Shown: positions 1 to 13,200 of the stretch, piece after piece
How positions within the stretch are numbered: position 1 is the first letter of the stretch
Layout: every line of letters starts with the position of its first letter
DNA from: Fulvia fulva
Taxonomy: Eukaryota > Ascomycota > Dothideomycetes > Mycosphaerellales > Mycosphaerellaceae
Assembly: GCF_020509005.1 (NCBI RefSeq)
Contig: NC_063021.1
Coordinates: 2,542,001-2,606,000 of the forward strand
Direction of reading: 5' to 3'
Length of the DNA stretch: 64,000 bases
Notes under the pieces: model-generated
Seen by the model: the letters and a program-made list of their open reading frames with translations, nothing else
The model's database searches: none
Told to the model about the DNA's origin: nothing
Translations under genes and position numbers: made by a program

Positions 1-75
1 TATTACCTACCGCGGGATTCCTTTTTACCGTAGGATATAGAGGAGTCGCTCGTAGTAGACATTATTAAATATCCC
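1..75. other. Unassigned mutated sequence at window edge
   Basis: Short stretch before the first Copia LTR. It shows the same TpA-rich, RIP-type composition as the surrounding repeats. I could not match it to another part of the window. Confidence 0.3.
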
Positions 76-310
76 TATTAAGATATAGTATCTTAAAGGG
101 AGTTTATAATTAGGAAGTGATCTAGTAGCCTAAGGTATCTACGATAACTTAGCTTATAGGGAGATACCTTCTCTCCCCTTTAGCTTAGATAGACATCTAA
201 TACAATCAATATATTAGTTCCTAATATATTGCTATATACTCGTACTATTAGTTAGTTAAAGATTGATCTCTTACTCTACTCCGCTACTATCTACCCGTAT
301 CTGTTTAATA
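76..310 (+). repeat. Copia LTR, 235 bp (copy 1)
   Basis: This is the same LTR as at 24931-25165, 30317-30551 and 55911-56145, with exactly the same length. Starts TATTAAGATATAG (ancestral TGTTAAGATGTAG) and ends CTGTTTAATA (ancestral TTTAACA). Nearly all visible differences from the better copies are CA to TA or TG to TA. The plus orientation and the Copia-type leader that follows make it a 5' LTR. No matching 3' LTR for this copy was found. Confidence 0.9.
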
Positions 311-839
311 GGTTATAAGCCCGGGTTTATATAGGAATAAGAGCAACCTATATTAGTATAGGTTACTTATATCCCTTACTATCGTAGTAGAAAACATCTA
401 GGAATTAGAAGTCTACCCCGTCTATCCTATTAAGGAGCTTAGTTCGATACTAAGTAATAGGTAACCTAGATAAGGACTCTATACGGCTTACTTAAAGCTA
501 ATACCTTGAAGATACTCTATAGGTAGAACTACATCGAGATACTATTAAGAAGGACTTTAAGTAAGTCATTTGAAGCTCTGCTAGGAGAGATAGACCTATG
601 TCCTAGCCCCGAGACCTTATACTACTCCTTCTTTACTTTACTAAGTAGGCCCTAGTATCTATACCTACGAACTTTCCTATTCTATACTAGAAGCCTTAGT
701 AGGATCTAGGCTATTACTTTAGAACATATACACCTTGTTCTATTATATCTAATCTATTATAGATTTATACTAAGAGAAGATAGAGGAGAAGGGAGGCAAA
801 ATCCTAATTCTTAGGAGGGTTAGTTAAGTAGGATATAGT
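311..839 (+). pseudogene. Copia leader and start of gag, RIP-degraded
   Basis: Aligns, inverted, with 29800-30316 of the complete Copia at 24931-30551. It carries the leader that directly follows the 5' LTR and the first codons of gag. The gag start codon at the position matching 29868 now reads ATA (around 759-761). Homology stops near 820-840, soon after a shared AGGAGGG, where an inverted Gypsy fragment begins. No protein could be made. The rest of gag is missing, so this is a 5' stub. Confidence 0.75.
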
Positions 840-1584
840 ATGTCCCGGTACGACCGCGGTCGTCGATATAGTTAATAGCAAAATCCTTACGAGTATTGTC
901 GGTTAACCTATTCTTATCGAGGTGGTCTCTAATATCGCCCTCGTAGAGCAATACTACGAGGTCAAAAGTGTCTATAATTTCGGGTTAGGTATCCTCTCCT
1001 TCCTACTCTTCTAGGAGCCTATCGAGAACCGCGCGTTCCTTATTAGCGTACTTAGTAAAGGGATCTAGTAGGACGGTATCGTCGGACTAGGTGTACTAAT
1101 CGGATCGCGTAAAAAGTTCTAAGTTTTAAGTTAGTCGCGCGCGGCGCTCGATACGTTAAGTATTCGCGCCGCCGCCGCCGCTAGGGTAACCGGTACCCTA
1201 TAGCCTAGCTATAATATAGTGATACGCCTTCTTAGCGTCTTGATCTAGGGAGAAAGAGAGAGTACTACGCTACTTTTACGCTTGTCCGAGTCGGGGATTT
1301 CGAGGAGTCGTAGTGTCGCGATCTCTAGAGTCTTAAGCGGCGCTAAATATAGTAGCGTCCTTAATATAAGCTATCGAAGTATTACGAGACTATAGTACGA
1401 GAGTATAAGGGTGTAGTATAAACGAAGTCGATAGCTAAGGAGAGAAGAGAGTCTAAGAACGAGGCCTATACTTAAAGGCCGAGGTATCGGGCGTCGGTAT
1501 TAGGCCGAGCTAAGTTATCCGGGTTATATAACTAGGGGTTACGTAATTAGATTCGAATCCTTTACTTACGGAGCGGCTATGACA
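840..1584 (-). mobile_element. Gypsy 5' fragment (LTR/leader and gag start), inverted
   Basis: Its reverse complement matches 7405 to about 8160, the LTR/leader and beginning of gag of the Gypsy element there. Both begin with a GCCGCTCCGTAAG block after TGTYA/TATTA. Shared blocks include one around 1480 (7500 in the other copy) and the gag start around 860-960. The piece lies between the Copia gag stub and a different Copia pol, so it is either an insertion or a rearrangement joint. No open reading frame remains. Confidence 0.65.
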
Positions 1585-4500
1585 TTAATCCAGTTTTAAA
1601 GAGGTAGTTTAGTAAGCAATTCGATATCGAAACTCTAAACTTTATACTTAAGTATAAGAGCGGAAAGCCTATCGTACGAATAGTACTACGAGGGGGGGGA
1701 GTACCGGTAGTATCTTTAATATCCGACTCTCTAAACTAGGTATATAATAGGCCTTCGGAGATATTACCCGCGGGTAATATTCCTAACGAGGAAGCTCTAG
1801 CCGCGGTAACTACCGAGGATTAGTAGGAGCTTTAGTATAGAAGATTCGTATACCTAGGTAAAGGATTACTCCGGAACGTCTATAGGGTAAGTAATAAGAA
1901 GGACCCGATTCCTATCCCGGACGAGTATAACTATAAGGTATACTCTATCGCAAATATACGAAAGTTTAAAGACGCTATTATAGAACGAAAGAATAAAAGA
2001 CTTACGCTTATATCTATCGATATCTACGGACCCTTCGAAAATACGATATCTAGGCTAGGTTTTAAATACTAGCTAGAGATTATAGATAACTTCTTAAGAA
2101 AGAAGTAGGTAATCCCGCTTAAGAACAAATCTAACGTACCGTAGGTACTACGATAATAGTAGTTAACTATAGAGAAAGTATCTAAGTACTACGTGTTACG
2201 GTTTACCTCGTAAGGCTACACTTAGTGTCACGTGACCTAGTGCGCTAGCACGCCCGGACCCTAGACCCTAACCTCGACGTTTACTTTATCGCGGCTTCGC
2301 GACTTTCTTATCTTCTCTTCTTCGTAGAACTTATTCGATTCTAAGGTAATAATACGTTTACGCCCTGTCTTACGCCTTGTCCGTATCATTACGTAAGAGT
2401 AGTATAGAGTAACAATATACCTAAGCTACTTATAGTTCTAAAAGAATAGGAGAAAGAATCGGGTGTTTAATATAACACGACGTATATATATAACTCTATA
2501 TAAAACGGAGTGGTAGAAAGGTGAATCTAGGTATCGGAGAACGCGATCCGCGTAATACTCGAGGAATCGGGGATACTAGTAGAGTTCTAGCCTAAAGCGC
2601 TAGAGGTATAGGCGGTTATACGTAACCTACTACCGAACGGACCGTTACTTAATAGTATCTAACTTTCGCCGGAAGAAGCATTTACTAGTAAAGTACCGAC
2701 GGTAGATCACCTAAGAGTATAGGGTTATAGAGTAGTAGTTTACGTAGAACCGAAATTATATCTAAAAGGGCTACGATAGGATAAGTTAATAAATAGGGGT
2801 AAGGAAGTTATTTTCGTTAGATACGGTTAATCGACTAAGCAATAGTTGTTCTAGGAGCTAGATATACGAGCTATTAGGTAGTATAGCCAAGTAGATTAGT
2901 TCGAAAACGAGAGGGGGGAGATCTAGATTTAGGTGTCTCCTTTACGAACTAACCTAGTAAGGCACCCGAACGAAGGCTAGTCGGTCGACTACCGGCGGTC
3001 TCGCGACTACTACTAGTTTAGCGACTAGCGGATACCCCGATAGCAATCTTACGATCCTCGGGTAGTATAATACCTAGGCCCGACGAGAGTGACGTAAGCG
3101 AGATAGGGTATAAAATACCCTAACTTTCTACTACTAAAGTAGCCGAGTTCTCTATAGAAGAACCGACCTAGCTAATCCCCGCTCCCTACGTAGAGACCGA
3201 ACCCGCTACGGCTAAGGACAAAGGACTAACTGTCTTAAGACCGCTCTATATCTAACTTCCCGGTAGACTAGATAATATCGCGGACTATAAGAAGATCGTA
3301 GAAACCCCGGAGCTACCGAAACTAATTATCCGGAGGAAACGGACTAGAGATCCTAATAATAACTACGGCTAGGACTAGGACTATAAGGCTAAGCACTACA
3401 AAGCTATAATAGCTTTGTTCTACTAACTACTATAGGTAAATAATAGACTTACCGATACCGACGAACGTATATTTATAGCTACGGTAGAGGAACTATTCGA
3501 CGAAGTCTAAGAATACGCCTTTACTTCATTCGGACCCGTTATCGCCTACTAATAGAAAGTACCTATCCCGAGGATATATAAGGCTACGGTAGGGGATCCT
3601 AAATAGGGCTACTTATAGAACAACGCTATCGATACCGAGCTACTCTCGTTATTAAGTAATAATACCTAGGAAACGGCTGTCGCTCTAAGGGGGGCGAATA
3701 TAGTTACCTCTAAGTAGGTCTTCGACGTAAAGAGACTTATTAGCGGAGTAATCGAAAAGTTCAAGGCAAGACTTGTCGTAAGAGGGTTTTTATAGAAGTT
3801 CGGCGTTAACTTCGAAGAGACATTCGTACCTATAGTACGCTATAACACCCTAAGGGTCTTTATAGTAGTAGTTTACGAGCGGGATCTCGAGATATATTAG
3901 GTCGACGTTAACAATACGTTTACCTAAAGCCACCTAGCCGAAGACATCTATATAAAACCCCTACTAGGAGTCGAAACCCTACCGAATACGGTCCTTAAGG
4001 TACTCCGAAGTCTCTACGGCCTAGAGTAGGTAGCTAGAGACTAGAACAAGCTCTATATCGCTACGTTAGTCAAAATAGGATTCTACTAGTCTAAGGTAGA
4101 CCTATATCTCCTAACTTATACTAAGAGAGACATTATACTACTTATCTATATAGACGATATACCTATTATAGTACTAAGGTTAGCCGATATCTAATAGTTT
4201 AAGAAGTAGTTTATGTAACACTTTTATATTTAGGATCTCGGGGAACCGGAGAAACTACTAGGACTAAAGATTATATACGATAGGCGTAACGGTACCCTAA
4301 AACTCGACTAGGGCTATTATATCTATAAGTCCCTTACTAGAATAGATATAGCAAAAGAAAAGGCAAGCCTAACACTCTCGCTAATAGATAGTTACGATAA
4401 TCTCCGTCCTATAGCCCCGAACGACGAGAGATATAGTAAGGATAACTACTAGAGCGATAATAGGACCTAGATATAGCTAATGACTATAACGAGACCGAAC

Positions 4501-5290
4501 CTAGCCTTCCTACTCGGGAGAACTAGTACATATGTCGCGGATCTAATAAAGCGGTATATAAAAGTACTAAAGAAGGTCTCGAGATACCTAAGGTCGTTCC
4601 CCGACCTAAGGTTAATATTTAGACGTAGTAGCGGTGCCCTAACCGGATACTTAGACTCCGACTACGCGATAGATCGAGTAGATAGGGTCTTAATTCTAGG
4701 ACATATCTAGCTAGTATGCGGTACGCCTATATCCTAGATAAGTAAGAAGTAAAAGTCTATAGTAACCTCTACTATAGAGGTAGAGTTTATAGCGATAAAC
4801 GCCGCCGCGAAACAATCCTAGTTCCTAGCGGCTATCTTCCGAGATATAAACTACCCGGGGCTAGTAGGAGACTACTCTTTCTAACTAATAGTCCTAGCCG
4901 ATAAGAGCACCGTCGACAAACTAAGACTAGTACGCCTTATAGGGGATAACTAGGCGGCTATAACCTTAGTTAAGGACGCCTATATCTACGAAAGATCTAA
5001 GTATATTAATGTTGCCTATAACTATATTAGGCACCTCTAGTAGTAGAGGACGATTAAAGTAGAGTACTACTATACTAAGGAGATAGTAGTAGATAGTTTG
5101 ACTAAACCGCTAGTCGGTCGCTAGTTCTAGACCTTTATACGATAGCTATAGCTAGTATAGTAGAAACAATCGTTCCTTACCTTACGACCTAAGTAGGAGT
5201 ATTACGAATATAGGTTAGTAGGTATGTCGTACGGTACTAAGAGTGACTTAGTATATACTAAGCTAGTCGAGACAATAGTATAGTAATACT
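1585..5290 (+). pseudogene. Copia-family pol polyprotein, divergent family, RIP-degraded
   Basis: With TAG read as Gln/Trp, the frame resembles the Copia polyprotein at 25231-29868 in domain order. The GAG-pre-integrase region is around 1590-2030 and the integrase core around 2000-2870, split by a solo LTR. The reverse transcriptase is around 3690-4300, with a preserved catalytic YIDD at 4147-4158 encoded GAC-GAT. RNase H is around 4480-5100; the longest open piece there is 76 codons, at 4480-4710. Codon use is richer in CG than in the other two Copia copies, so this is a separate family. Many in-frame TAG codons make it non-functional. Its own LTRs were not identified. Confidence 0.85.
2194..2388. 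repeat. Solo LTR, 195 bp, inside the Copia integrase
   Basis: Starts TGTTACGG and ends CCGTATCA, interrupting the Copia integrase frame. A copy of identical length lies at 45535-45729. Direct flanks CTACG (2189-2193) and TTACG (2389-2393) look like a 5-bp target duplication with one C/T change. No internal element sequence is present, so it is a solo LTR left by LTR-LTR recombination. It shares a CACGTGACCT block with the start of the Gypsy at 7405, which suggests a related LTR family. Confidence 0.75.
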
Positions 5291-5595
5291 ACCGAGACAC
5301 CGTATAAATAGTAGGAGCGACTTAGAGGACCTAAAGTCGCTTAGCTAGTTAGTATAAGACTGTCGGAGGAACTGCCGTCGTAGGACAAGATATAGGTAAA
5401 ACCGATAAGACGTAGTAAAACAGAACTAGGACTAGCGTAAGATTCCTCTATATAGGTATAAGAGACGTAGTCTCTATACCGATAGTAGAGACACCTTTAG
5501 TACTAAACACTATTCTACTATATACCTTTGTATACTATATTAGTCCTTCCTCCTTCCCTATTACGTATCCTGACATCCGTATATATATATACTAT
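5291..5595. other. Probable 3' non-coding end of the Copia element
   Basis: About 300 bp between the last recognisable Copia RNase H sequence and a LINE fragment. It may hold the 3' LTR of the divergent Copia, since a TGTCGGAGGAAC start near 5360 would suit an LTR. No second copy is in the window to confirm this. Confidence 0.3.
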
Positions 5596-7403
5596 ACCTA
5601 TTTAATAGGAGATACTATACCGTAATCGCGGGCGAACGAGACGTTATCCCGAGGACATATATATACGTAAGTAAGACTATAGACCTGAAGTCGTAGAAGG
5701 TTATACTACCGTAGTAGGGCAACCTAAGAGATGAAATATTAATCTAGATCGATAGAAAAGAAGGCTCTATCTAGATCTATAACATCTATAACCCGCTACC
5801 GTAGGGTCGAAGGAGTAGAGGACTAGGAATCCTCGCCTACCTAGAGCGGACTCTAAGCTAAGACACGAAGTAAGTACTCCTTAGCGACTTTAACCTCTAC
5901 TACCTATAGTAGGGACTCGACTTTACTTCCCCGTACGCGTTTCTAGGGGGGAAGCTACTAGATATACCCGTACGCTACGGAATAGCCTTAGTAACCCTAA
6001 AGGGAATAGAGACGTAGAAGGCCCGTATAAGTATAAGTATAATCGACTTATACTTTCTATTACGAGAACTTAAAGAGAGACTAGTCTAATACCGACCGAA
6101 CTATACGCTAGAGGCCTCCTTAGACCATATCCCTATTCAAACGACGCTAGGGGTAAAGGCGATAGAGGAGCTTATAATTCAACTACGCCGTAACGAGAAG
6201 AAAGTACGCTAGGATGATATAAGAGACTTCCTAATAGCAAACCTACTATAGTATAGGGAACTCGAGACGATAGCTTAGCTAGATTAAGTAGCGGAACAGA
6301 TTACCTCGGTTATATAGTAAGTAGCGGAACAATATACTCCGTTACTCTAGCCCTTAACGTAGTAGAAGGCCTTCTAGACCCCTAAATACTCTACGAAGGG
6401 AAAGGAGGCTAGAAGGGCAAGGCGATAGTAGACGAAGGAATATACCTTAGAGACGTAGGAGCAATACTATCGCGCGACATAAGAGAAGAAGGTATAGATA
6501 AGACGCGATAAGCTATAGGACTAGAGAGCGACGATCGGGCTCGTTATAGAATACCCGGAATAGATATATAGACTAGCTAAATAGGTACGACTACCTAAAT
6601 AGTAACGAACCCCTTACTTCCCTTTAATCGTAGACGGCGAAGGGATTAGCTAGACTACGCCCCGGGGTAAGGTAAAAGTATTAGCCGACTATTTCTTTTC
6701 TACGTAAGTAGAGGTAGACCTTATAGACATCGACCCGAGTATATACCCGGAACCCCTAGACATAGATTAGGCAGTCAGCTATAATATAGTAAAAGGAGTT
6801 ATAAGTAAGCTAAAAGGACGAAAAGCCCTAGGCCTAGATAGGGTACTAAATATAATACTAAAAGAGTATAGAGAAGAGATCGCGCCGAGCCTTATAGACC
6901 TATTTACTACGTACCTACGGCTAGGGTATTACCCGGGGCCGTATAGAGAGTCTATAATAGTAGTACTACGTAAGCTATAGAAGGAGAACTATATATAGCC
7001 TAAATCGTATAGGCTAATCGTACTTCTAAATACGATAGGGAAGGTTCTAGAGAAGATAGTAGCCTAGAGACTTACGTAGCTAGCCGAGAACAACTACGTA
7101 CTCCTAGTAATATAGATAAGGGGAAGAAGCTAGCGATCGATACTAATAGTAATAGAGCTAATTACGGAGCAAATTTAGACCCCCTAGTACTACGGTAGGA
7201 ACCGAGCGGCGTCCTTACTATCCCTTAATATCGTAGGGGCCTTCGATAACGTCTTATACTAAAGGCCAATATATATCCTATAATAGAAAGGCATCCCCTA
7301 GTAGGTAATAAAGTTCGTCTACTTCTTTCTTTAGGAACGGACGACATACCTAGTCCTAGGGAGTTATACGTCCGACCCGGTAAAGATAGAGGCTAGAATA
7401 TCT
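5596..7403 (+). pseudogene. Tad-like LINE ORF2 fragment (endonuclease to mid-RT), RIP-degraded
   Basis: Conceptual translation follows the intact LINE ORF2 at 18438-21791 from about residue 52 to about residue 655. It covers the rest of the endonuclease (including the degenerate D-F-N-L-H block near 5890), the linker, and the N-terminal half of the reverse transcriptase. The fragment stops before the FVDD catalytic motif, where a Gypsy LTR begins at 7405. It also lacks ORF1, the endonuclease start and the 3' end. Many CAG and TGG codons have become TAG. Confidence 0.85.
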
Positions 7404-7404
7404 T

Positions 7405-10250
7405 TATTACGGCCGCTCCGTAAGTAGAGGATTAGCAAAGGGGCACGTGACCTCAGATTACGTAACGCTCGGCGCGAAGCCGACCCGTAATACCTCGGCC
7501 CTTAAGTATAGGCCTCGACCTTAGAACCTACTTCTCTCTTTAGCTATTAACTTTATTAATACTATACCCCTATACTCTCGTACTTTAGCCTCGTAACACT
7601 TCGATAGCTCTTTAATAAGGACGCTACTACATTTAGCGCCGCTTAGCTTAAAAATCGCGATAACGCGACTCCTCGAAATCCCCGACTCGTACTAGCGTAG
7701 AAGGTAGCGTAGTGCTCTCTCTCTCTCCCTCCTAGTAAAGACGCTAGAAGGGCGTACTATACTTATAGTATAGCGAGACCGTAGGGTACCGGCTCTAGTA
7801 GCGGCGCGAATACTTAACGTATCGTACGCTATACGCGACTAACTCGAAACTTAGAACTCTTTACGCGAGCCGATTAGTACACCTAGTCCGATAAATCCGT
7901 CCTACTAGATCCCTATACTAAGTACGCTAATACGGAGCGCGCGATTCTCGACTAGCTTCTAGAAGAGGAGTAAGGTAATGAGATATAGCTCGAAATCCCC
8001 GATACTCTTAACCTTACTACGCTTCTATACGAGGGCGATATTATTAAGTATAAGAACGACGATAGGTCCTACGATGATACTCGAAAAGACTTCGCCGTTA
8101 ACTTTATAGACGCCTAGGGTCGCGGTAGTACCTAGCGTATCGTACTCGAGTAGCTACGTATACTCGACTCGACCTAGCTTTACGATTACGTTAAGAATTA
8201 ACTAGAAGCTATCTTATACGCACTTCGTAAGCTCGAAGCCGATCATCGCTAAGCTATCCTAGATAGGGCGGCGTTATATAAGGCTAACGAGCTATATAAG
8301 AAGAAGTTTAAGGATATATATACCGAGTTATAATATACTACGAAGTATAAGTAGGAATATAAGTAAGACCTCGAATAAGTAAACGAGGACTTAAGTAAGG
8401 TAGAGTAGTACGTGACTAAGTATAGGAAGTAGGCTAACAAATAGTATAATTATACCAAGTCTACTAAGAAGGAAGTTAGTATACTTAAGGCTAAGGTAGC
8501 CGAACTCGATAGCCTCGTACCTAATAAGACCGTACCTACTACTATAGACGTAGTAGGGCTATAATAGAAGATTCAGACGCTCTAGTAGAAACTCGAGGAG
8601 GCTAAGCGTGGCCGTACTACCGAGAAACTAAAGGAACGTAGTACTCGTTCCCTCTTCGAGTTACGACCCCGCCGCGGTAATAAGCCCGCCGATAAGCCTA
8701 CTAATACGCCCGCCGATAAGCCTATCGATAAGGGGACTAAGAAGTAGCCTACCGCCCGTAAGCACCGTAAGTAGCGCGTCTACGACTTATCTAATCCAGA
8801 TTTATCCGACTTATCCTCCGACTCCCATTCCGACGTCGATCTACCTCCGCGTAAGGGTAAGGATAAGAAGAAGGATAAGAAGAAGAGTAAGGAATTAGTC
8901 ATTATTAAGGAGGACTACGAGATAGTAGATACTAGCGTCGACGTAGTCCGCTATAATTCTACTATATCTTAGGACTTTAAGACTAGTAGCCGCGTCGACA
9001 TACCGAAGCCTAAGTTCTCTAGTAAGAACTATAGTAAGGACTCCCTAAGCCTCGACGAGTAGACTATATAACTTAGTAACAAGTTCGCCGTCTCGACTTC
9101 TAAGGACGTACTATTAGCCCTCGGCTTCGTTTAAGAATATACTACCGGATTATAATAGTAGATACTTCGAAACCACATTCTATAGAAGATCCTTATCGGA
9201 AAGTATATAGTTAGTAAGCCCTTTAAGTCTATATAGAAAGCCCTTAAATTCCTTAACCGTAACTTCGGCGACTATACCCCCGAAGGCACGGTACGTAATA
9301 ATATAGACGCTCTAAAGATAGGAGAATTAGACAAGTTCTCTCTATTCTACGCTAAGTACTAGAAGGAACGCGCTCGCCTACCGCTAGCTTTAAGCCGTAG
9401 GTAGGAAGCTCTTAAGCTAAAGAAGAAGCTTAGCTTTAAGTACCGTACCCTTCTTATAGGACTTATAGGATTTAAGACAGTTAAGGGCCTAGCTTCGTAA
9501 TACTATCGCCTAGAGAGCGAGATAGCTTAGTTCGACATCGACCTACCTCGAAAGGTTAACGATAATAAGGACAATAAGAAGCTATCTAGTAGTAAGCCTC
9601 CGGGCGTAACGCTAGGTATAACTACGCCTACTATCGGCTAGGTAACACTACTAGCAATTCCTACTAATACTAGTATACCGCTTAGTCGCTTACTATATAC
9701 TAACTAGGCCTTACTTCTATAGTAGGACCGGCCTAAGCAATATAGGAACCTCGTACTACTTACCTAAGATTAGCGTACCTAGATTATTATAAGCGGTAGC
9801 TACCTACGGTACCGCGGTACCGGATACGCCTTAGGAGTAGCTAGCTATCTACTCGACTCCTACGAGCGCCCTAAGCGAAAGACCGCTAATAATAGTCTAA
9901 CCGCTATAGTACTAGTACTACCGGCGGAAAACGTCTAGACCATTATCTAAGCGTAATAGATAATAGTCCGATATAGGAAGTATTATATTAGTATAAGCAC
10001 TATTACTTACCTTACGAACACGAACACGAATATAAACATTACGGTATAAGAATAGTATAGGCATTTTCCTTATAAGCCCGTCCGAACACGCCCTCTATAG
10101 AAGTAGATAAAGGACCCGAAGTCTCGTATTACTTTGTAGTAGACGGTAGGGCAAATAGACATTATATATATACCTTTCTTAGCTACCGGGCTCGGCGAGT
10201 AATTACTTAGCACGAAGAACCTATATTAAGGACGCGCATTACTAACCGTA
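7405..10250 (+). pseudogene. Ty3/Gypsy LTR/leader, gag and start of protease, RIP-degraded
   Basis: Begins TATTACGG (ancestral TGTTACGG), a plausible LTR start directly after the truncated LINE. The first 560 bp also occur inverted at 840-1584. A long gag region follows (about 8200-9850). It has a charged, coiled-coil-like N-terminal half with a lysine-rich basic patch near 8850-8900, and it matches the inverse of 49400-51250. The protease-start region at 9980-10240 also matches the minus-strand Gypsy near 49230-49450. The coding frame is full of TAG codons. The element is cut at about 10250 by an L2 LINE. The sequence beyond the LINE belongs to a different Gypsy, so this copy has lost its pol. 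Confidence 0.75.
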
Positions 10251-13200
10251 ACATTCGAAAGCTCTTATTAAGGCTATTCTAACGATATATAAAGCAGGCC
10301 ACTGCCCCTAGAATTGAGGGAGTTCTACCTTATTTAATCTAGATAGCTTAAAGTTCTCTTCACCCTGTTTCTTTAGCTCCAAACGCCACGGAGGTGCCTA
10401 GCTACATTAGGCAACTCCTAGGCAATAGTAGCCTAGGCTACGGTACTAACGGCGCCTACGGCTCTATAGACAAAGCTCCCCTAAGACAACTAGTAGCAAC
10501 TTATAGAGGACGTAAAAAGTATAGAAACTAATAATTAGCTCCTATACCGGTCTCTATAGGTAATGATTACTTAGCTACGTACGGCGCTTATACTTTTGTA
10601 TTACCGAGGGTAATAAAAAATAAGGACGACGTCCTAGGCGATTAGTAAGGCCACCCGGAATTAACACCCCTATAGCTAGGCATCGGTCGCGGCATCGATA
10701 CTAGGCCCCCGCCTAACGTACGATGTAGTTACGATCCGTATTATAGTAAAGGAAGACTAGGCCGAAGTAGCGAAGCTATTAAATAAGGAGCTCGCCTAGC
10801 GAATCAATTAACTAGGGGTAGTCGTAGTAAACTAATAGTCTAACGGCACTCTATAGATCTATACTAGCTCTACTACTACTAGGAGGCACCTAGAGGTATA
10901 GCTATAGTAGGCATCTAAGGTTACGGCATTAGCGAAGGTCTTAACGAAACAATTTACGATCCTAGTCTACGATATGCCTAAGGAGTTTGACCTAACTAAC
11001 TAGGGTCACCTACGCGCTCTCTAAGAGGACAACCCGGTCACTCTTAACTCTCTAATCTAGAAGGCGACTTGGCTCTATAGGAAATGGCTAGAAGGCAAGA
11101 AGGCCTCGGCGCTAATAGTATAGCTATAAGACGCGAAAGCGGCGGATCTAGCGATAGAACAAGGCCTAGTCTAGTAATATAGCCTCAAGATAGTAGAAAA
11201 GCACTCCTTATCCTTTCGTATCCTCTAATGCTTCAAATGCTAATAGTATAGACACTAGACCTATACGTATATAAACAAGCAGGCCTACTCGAACTATATA
11301 GGAGACTATATGTCTAGGGACTATATATCGACTACGAGACGGTACGCGAACTGTCCGGGGCACTACCTATCGTATAGTGCGGAATGCCTATAGCGGAAAC
11401 TAGCGAAAAACAAGGCAATTACAAACAGAACCGTCGCCCTAAGATTCTACGGCGACCGTGAGGCTAGCCTATACCGGAACTAACTAGCGGCGGTCGGGTA
11501 TAAGCGCCCTAGGGCCGAGAACGATATAAAGGATGCGCAACCTAGGGCGTACGGGAGGCCACGTGCTCTACTAGCTACGGCGAGGGAATCTAACTAGGCC
11601 CGGCTCCCCTTTAGTATATAGCCGATAGGCGTAGACTAGGACGTATAGGGTAGTAGGACATAGGACGATATAGAGGAAATGATTATCGATGCCGATAACT
11701 AGCCTCGACACGCTTAGCATTATCTAGTATAACGTTAACTATAGCAAGGATATAGTCTAGAACCATTTCCTATACGAGGCGGACCCGCGCGTCTACTACG
11801 TCCTTATAATCTAGGAGCTATAGATTAACCCGTACTATAAGAGACTAACGACCTACAAGTCACTAGGCTATACGACATGCCTACGAGGCGACGGCAGACC
11901 CCGTACGTGCTTCTATGTTAGCAAGGACATACTAGAATCCGACTGGGAGGTAGTGTACTACGTAGACGAAGAAGGCGGGGGCGATATTACCTCCCTCTAC
12001 GTAGGTAGTACCTAGATATACAACCTATATATACAACCGCTAGCCTCGAGGTCTAGCCGCGACCTAGGGGTCTATAGACACCTAGACAGTGCGCTTAAGA
12101 GACAAGGGTACCACATCGTAGTAGGAGACTTCAATATATACTACCCTTCCTAGGAAAGCCTTATGTAGCCGCACCCTATAGCCGACGAAGTACTCGACTT
12201 GATAGCGAGCAACGTAATTGCCCTTAATACCCCGAAGGACCTAGGTACTTAGAAGAGAGGGGGACTCTAAGGCACGATCGACCTCTCCTAGATCTTAGAT
12301 AGCTACTACTATATAGTAACCTACTATAGGATTGAACATAAACTCGAGGCGTCGTTAGACTAGATACTAGTCAGGACCTCTATTACGATATAGATATAAT
12401 AAATACTAGCGAGAACTAGCGAGGATGTAGAAGCTAGCGAAATGGGCCCGATAGGACCCTATATAGGGCCCCTCCTTCTCTATCCTAGCGCTATAATCGC
12501 CTAGTAGCCCGGTTAGCGACCCCGAGGCCAAGGCGCGTCTACTAGCTAGTAAGTTCTTCCCGCCCCTAGTCGAGGCTAATCTAAGCGACATAAACAGCTC
12601 TACTCCCCTAGCCCCTAGTATCGCGGTCTAGTAGAATATGTCCGAGGGAGAATTTACCGCTATAATTAGGAAGTTACCGGCGAAGAAAGCCCCGGGGCCG
12701 GATAGGATCCTAAACAAGCTACTAAAGAAGTATAGAGATTAACTAGCCCTAGTAGTTATAGCGATCTTTAACGCCTGCCTACAGACCGGATACCACCCGA
12801 TAGTATTTAAATAATCGACGATAGTAGTCCTACGTAAGCCGTAAAAGGAAGACTATACGTAGGTAAAGTCGTACCGCCCAATTACGCTCCTTAATACTCT
12901 TAGGAGGACGCTTAGGAAGCTAGTTATAACGAGACTCTCCGAGGCGGTAGAGGAATACTCCCTACTCCCGGACACCTAGATAGGTACGCGCCTATAGCGA
13001 TCGACGCTATCCGCGATAGAAGTTATTACCTCTTAGGTAAAGGCTATCTAGTATAAGATTAGGGACAAGGTAGCATTCTTACTTAGTCTAGATATATCGG
13101 GAGCCTTCGACTACGTATTATACCCGCGGCTACTCTATATCCTAAGGTCGAAAGGACTCCCTAAGTAGCTTATTAACTTTATACGGTCCTACCTCTAAAA

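Noticed and set aside
1545..1565. GATTCGAATCC resembling a tRNA T-arm
   Set aside because: No acceptor stem, anticodon arm or T-stem could be paired around it. It lies in a degraded Gypsy leader.
8249..8440. 63-codon minus-strand Tyr/Leu-rich frame that looks like a membrane peptide
   Set aside because: Antisense of lysine/glutamate-rich Gypsy gag. The composition is explained by the sense strand.
12406..12591. 61-codon minus-strand open frame
   Set aside because: Antisense of L2-C ORF2. The same shadow appears opposite L2-A ORF2 at 42837-43265.
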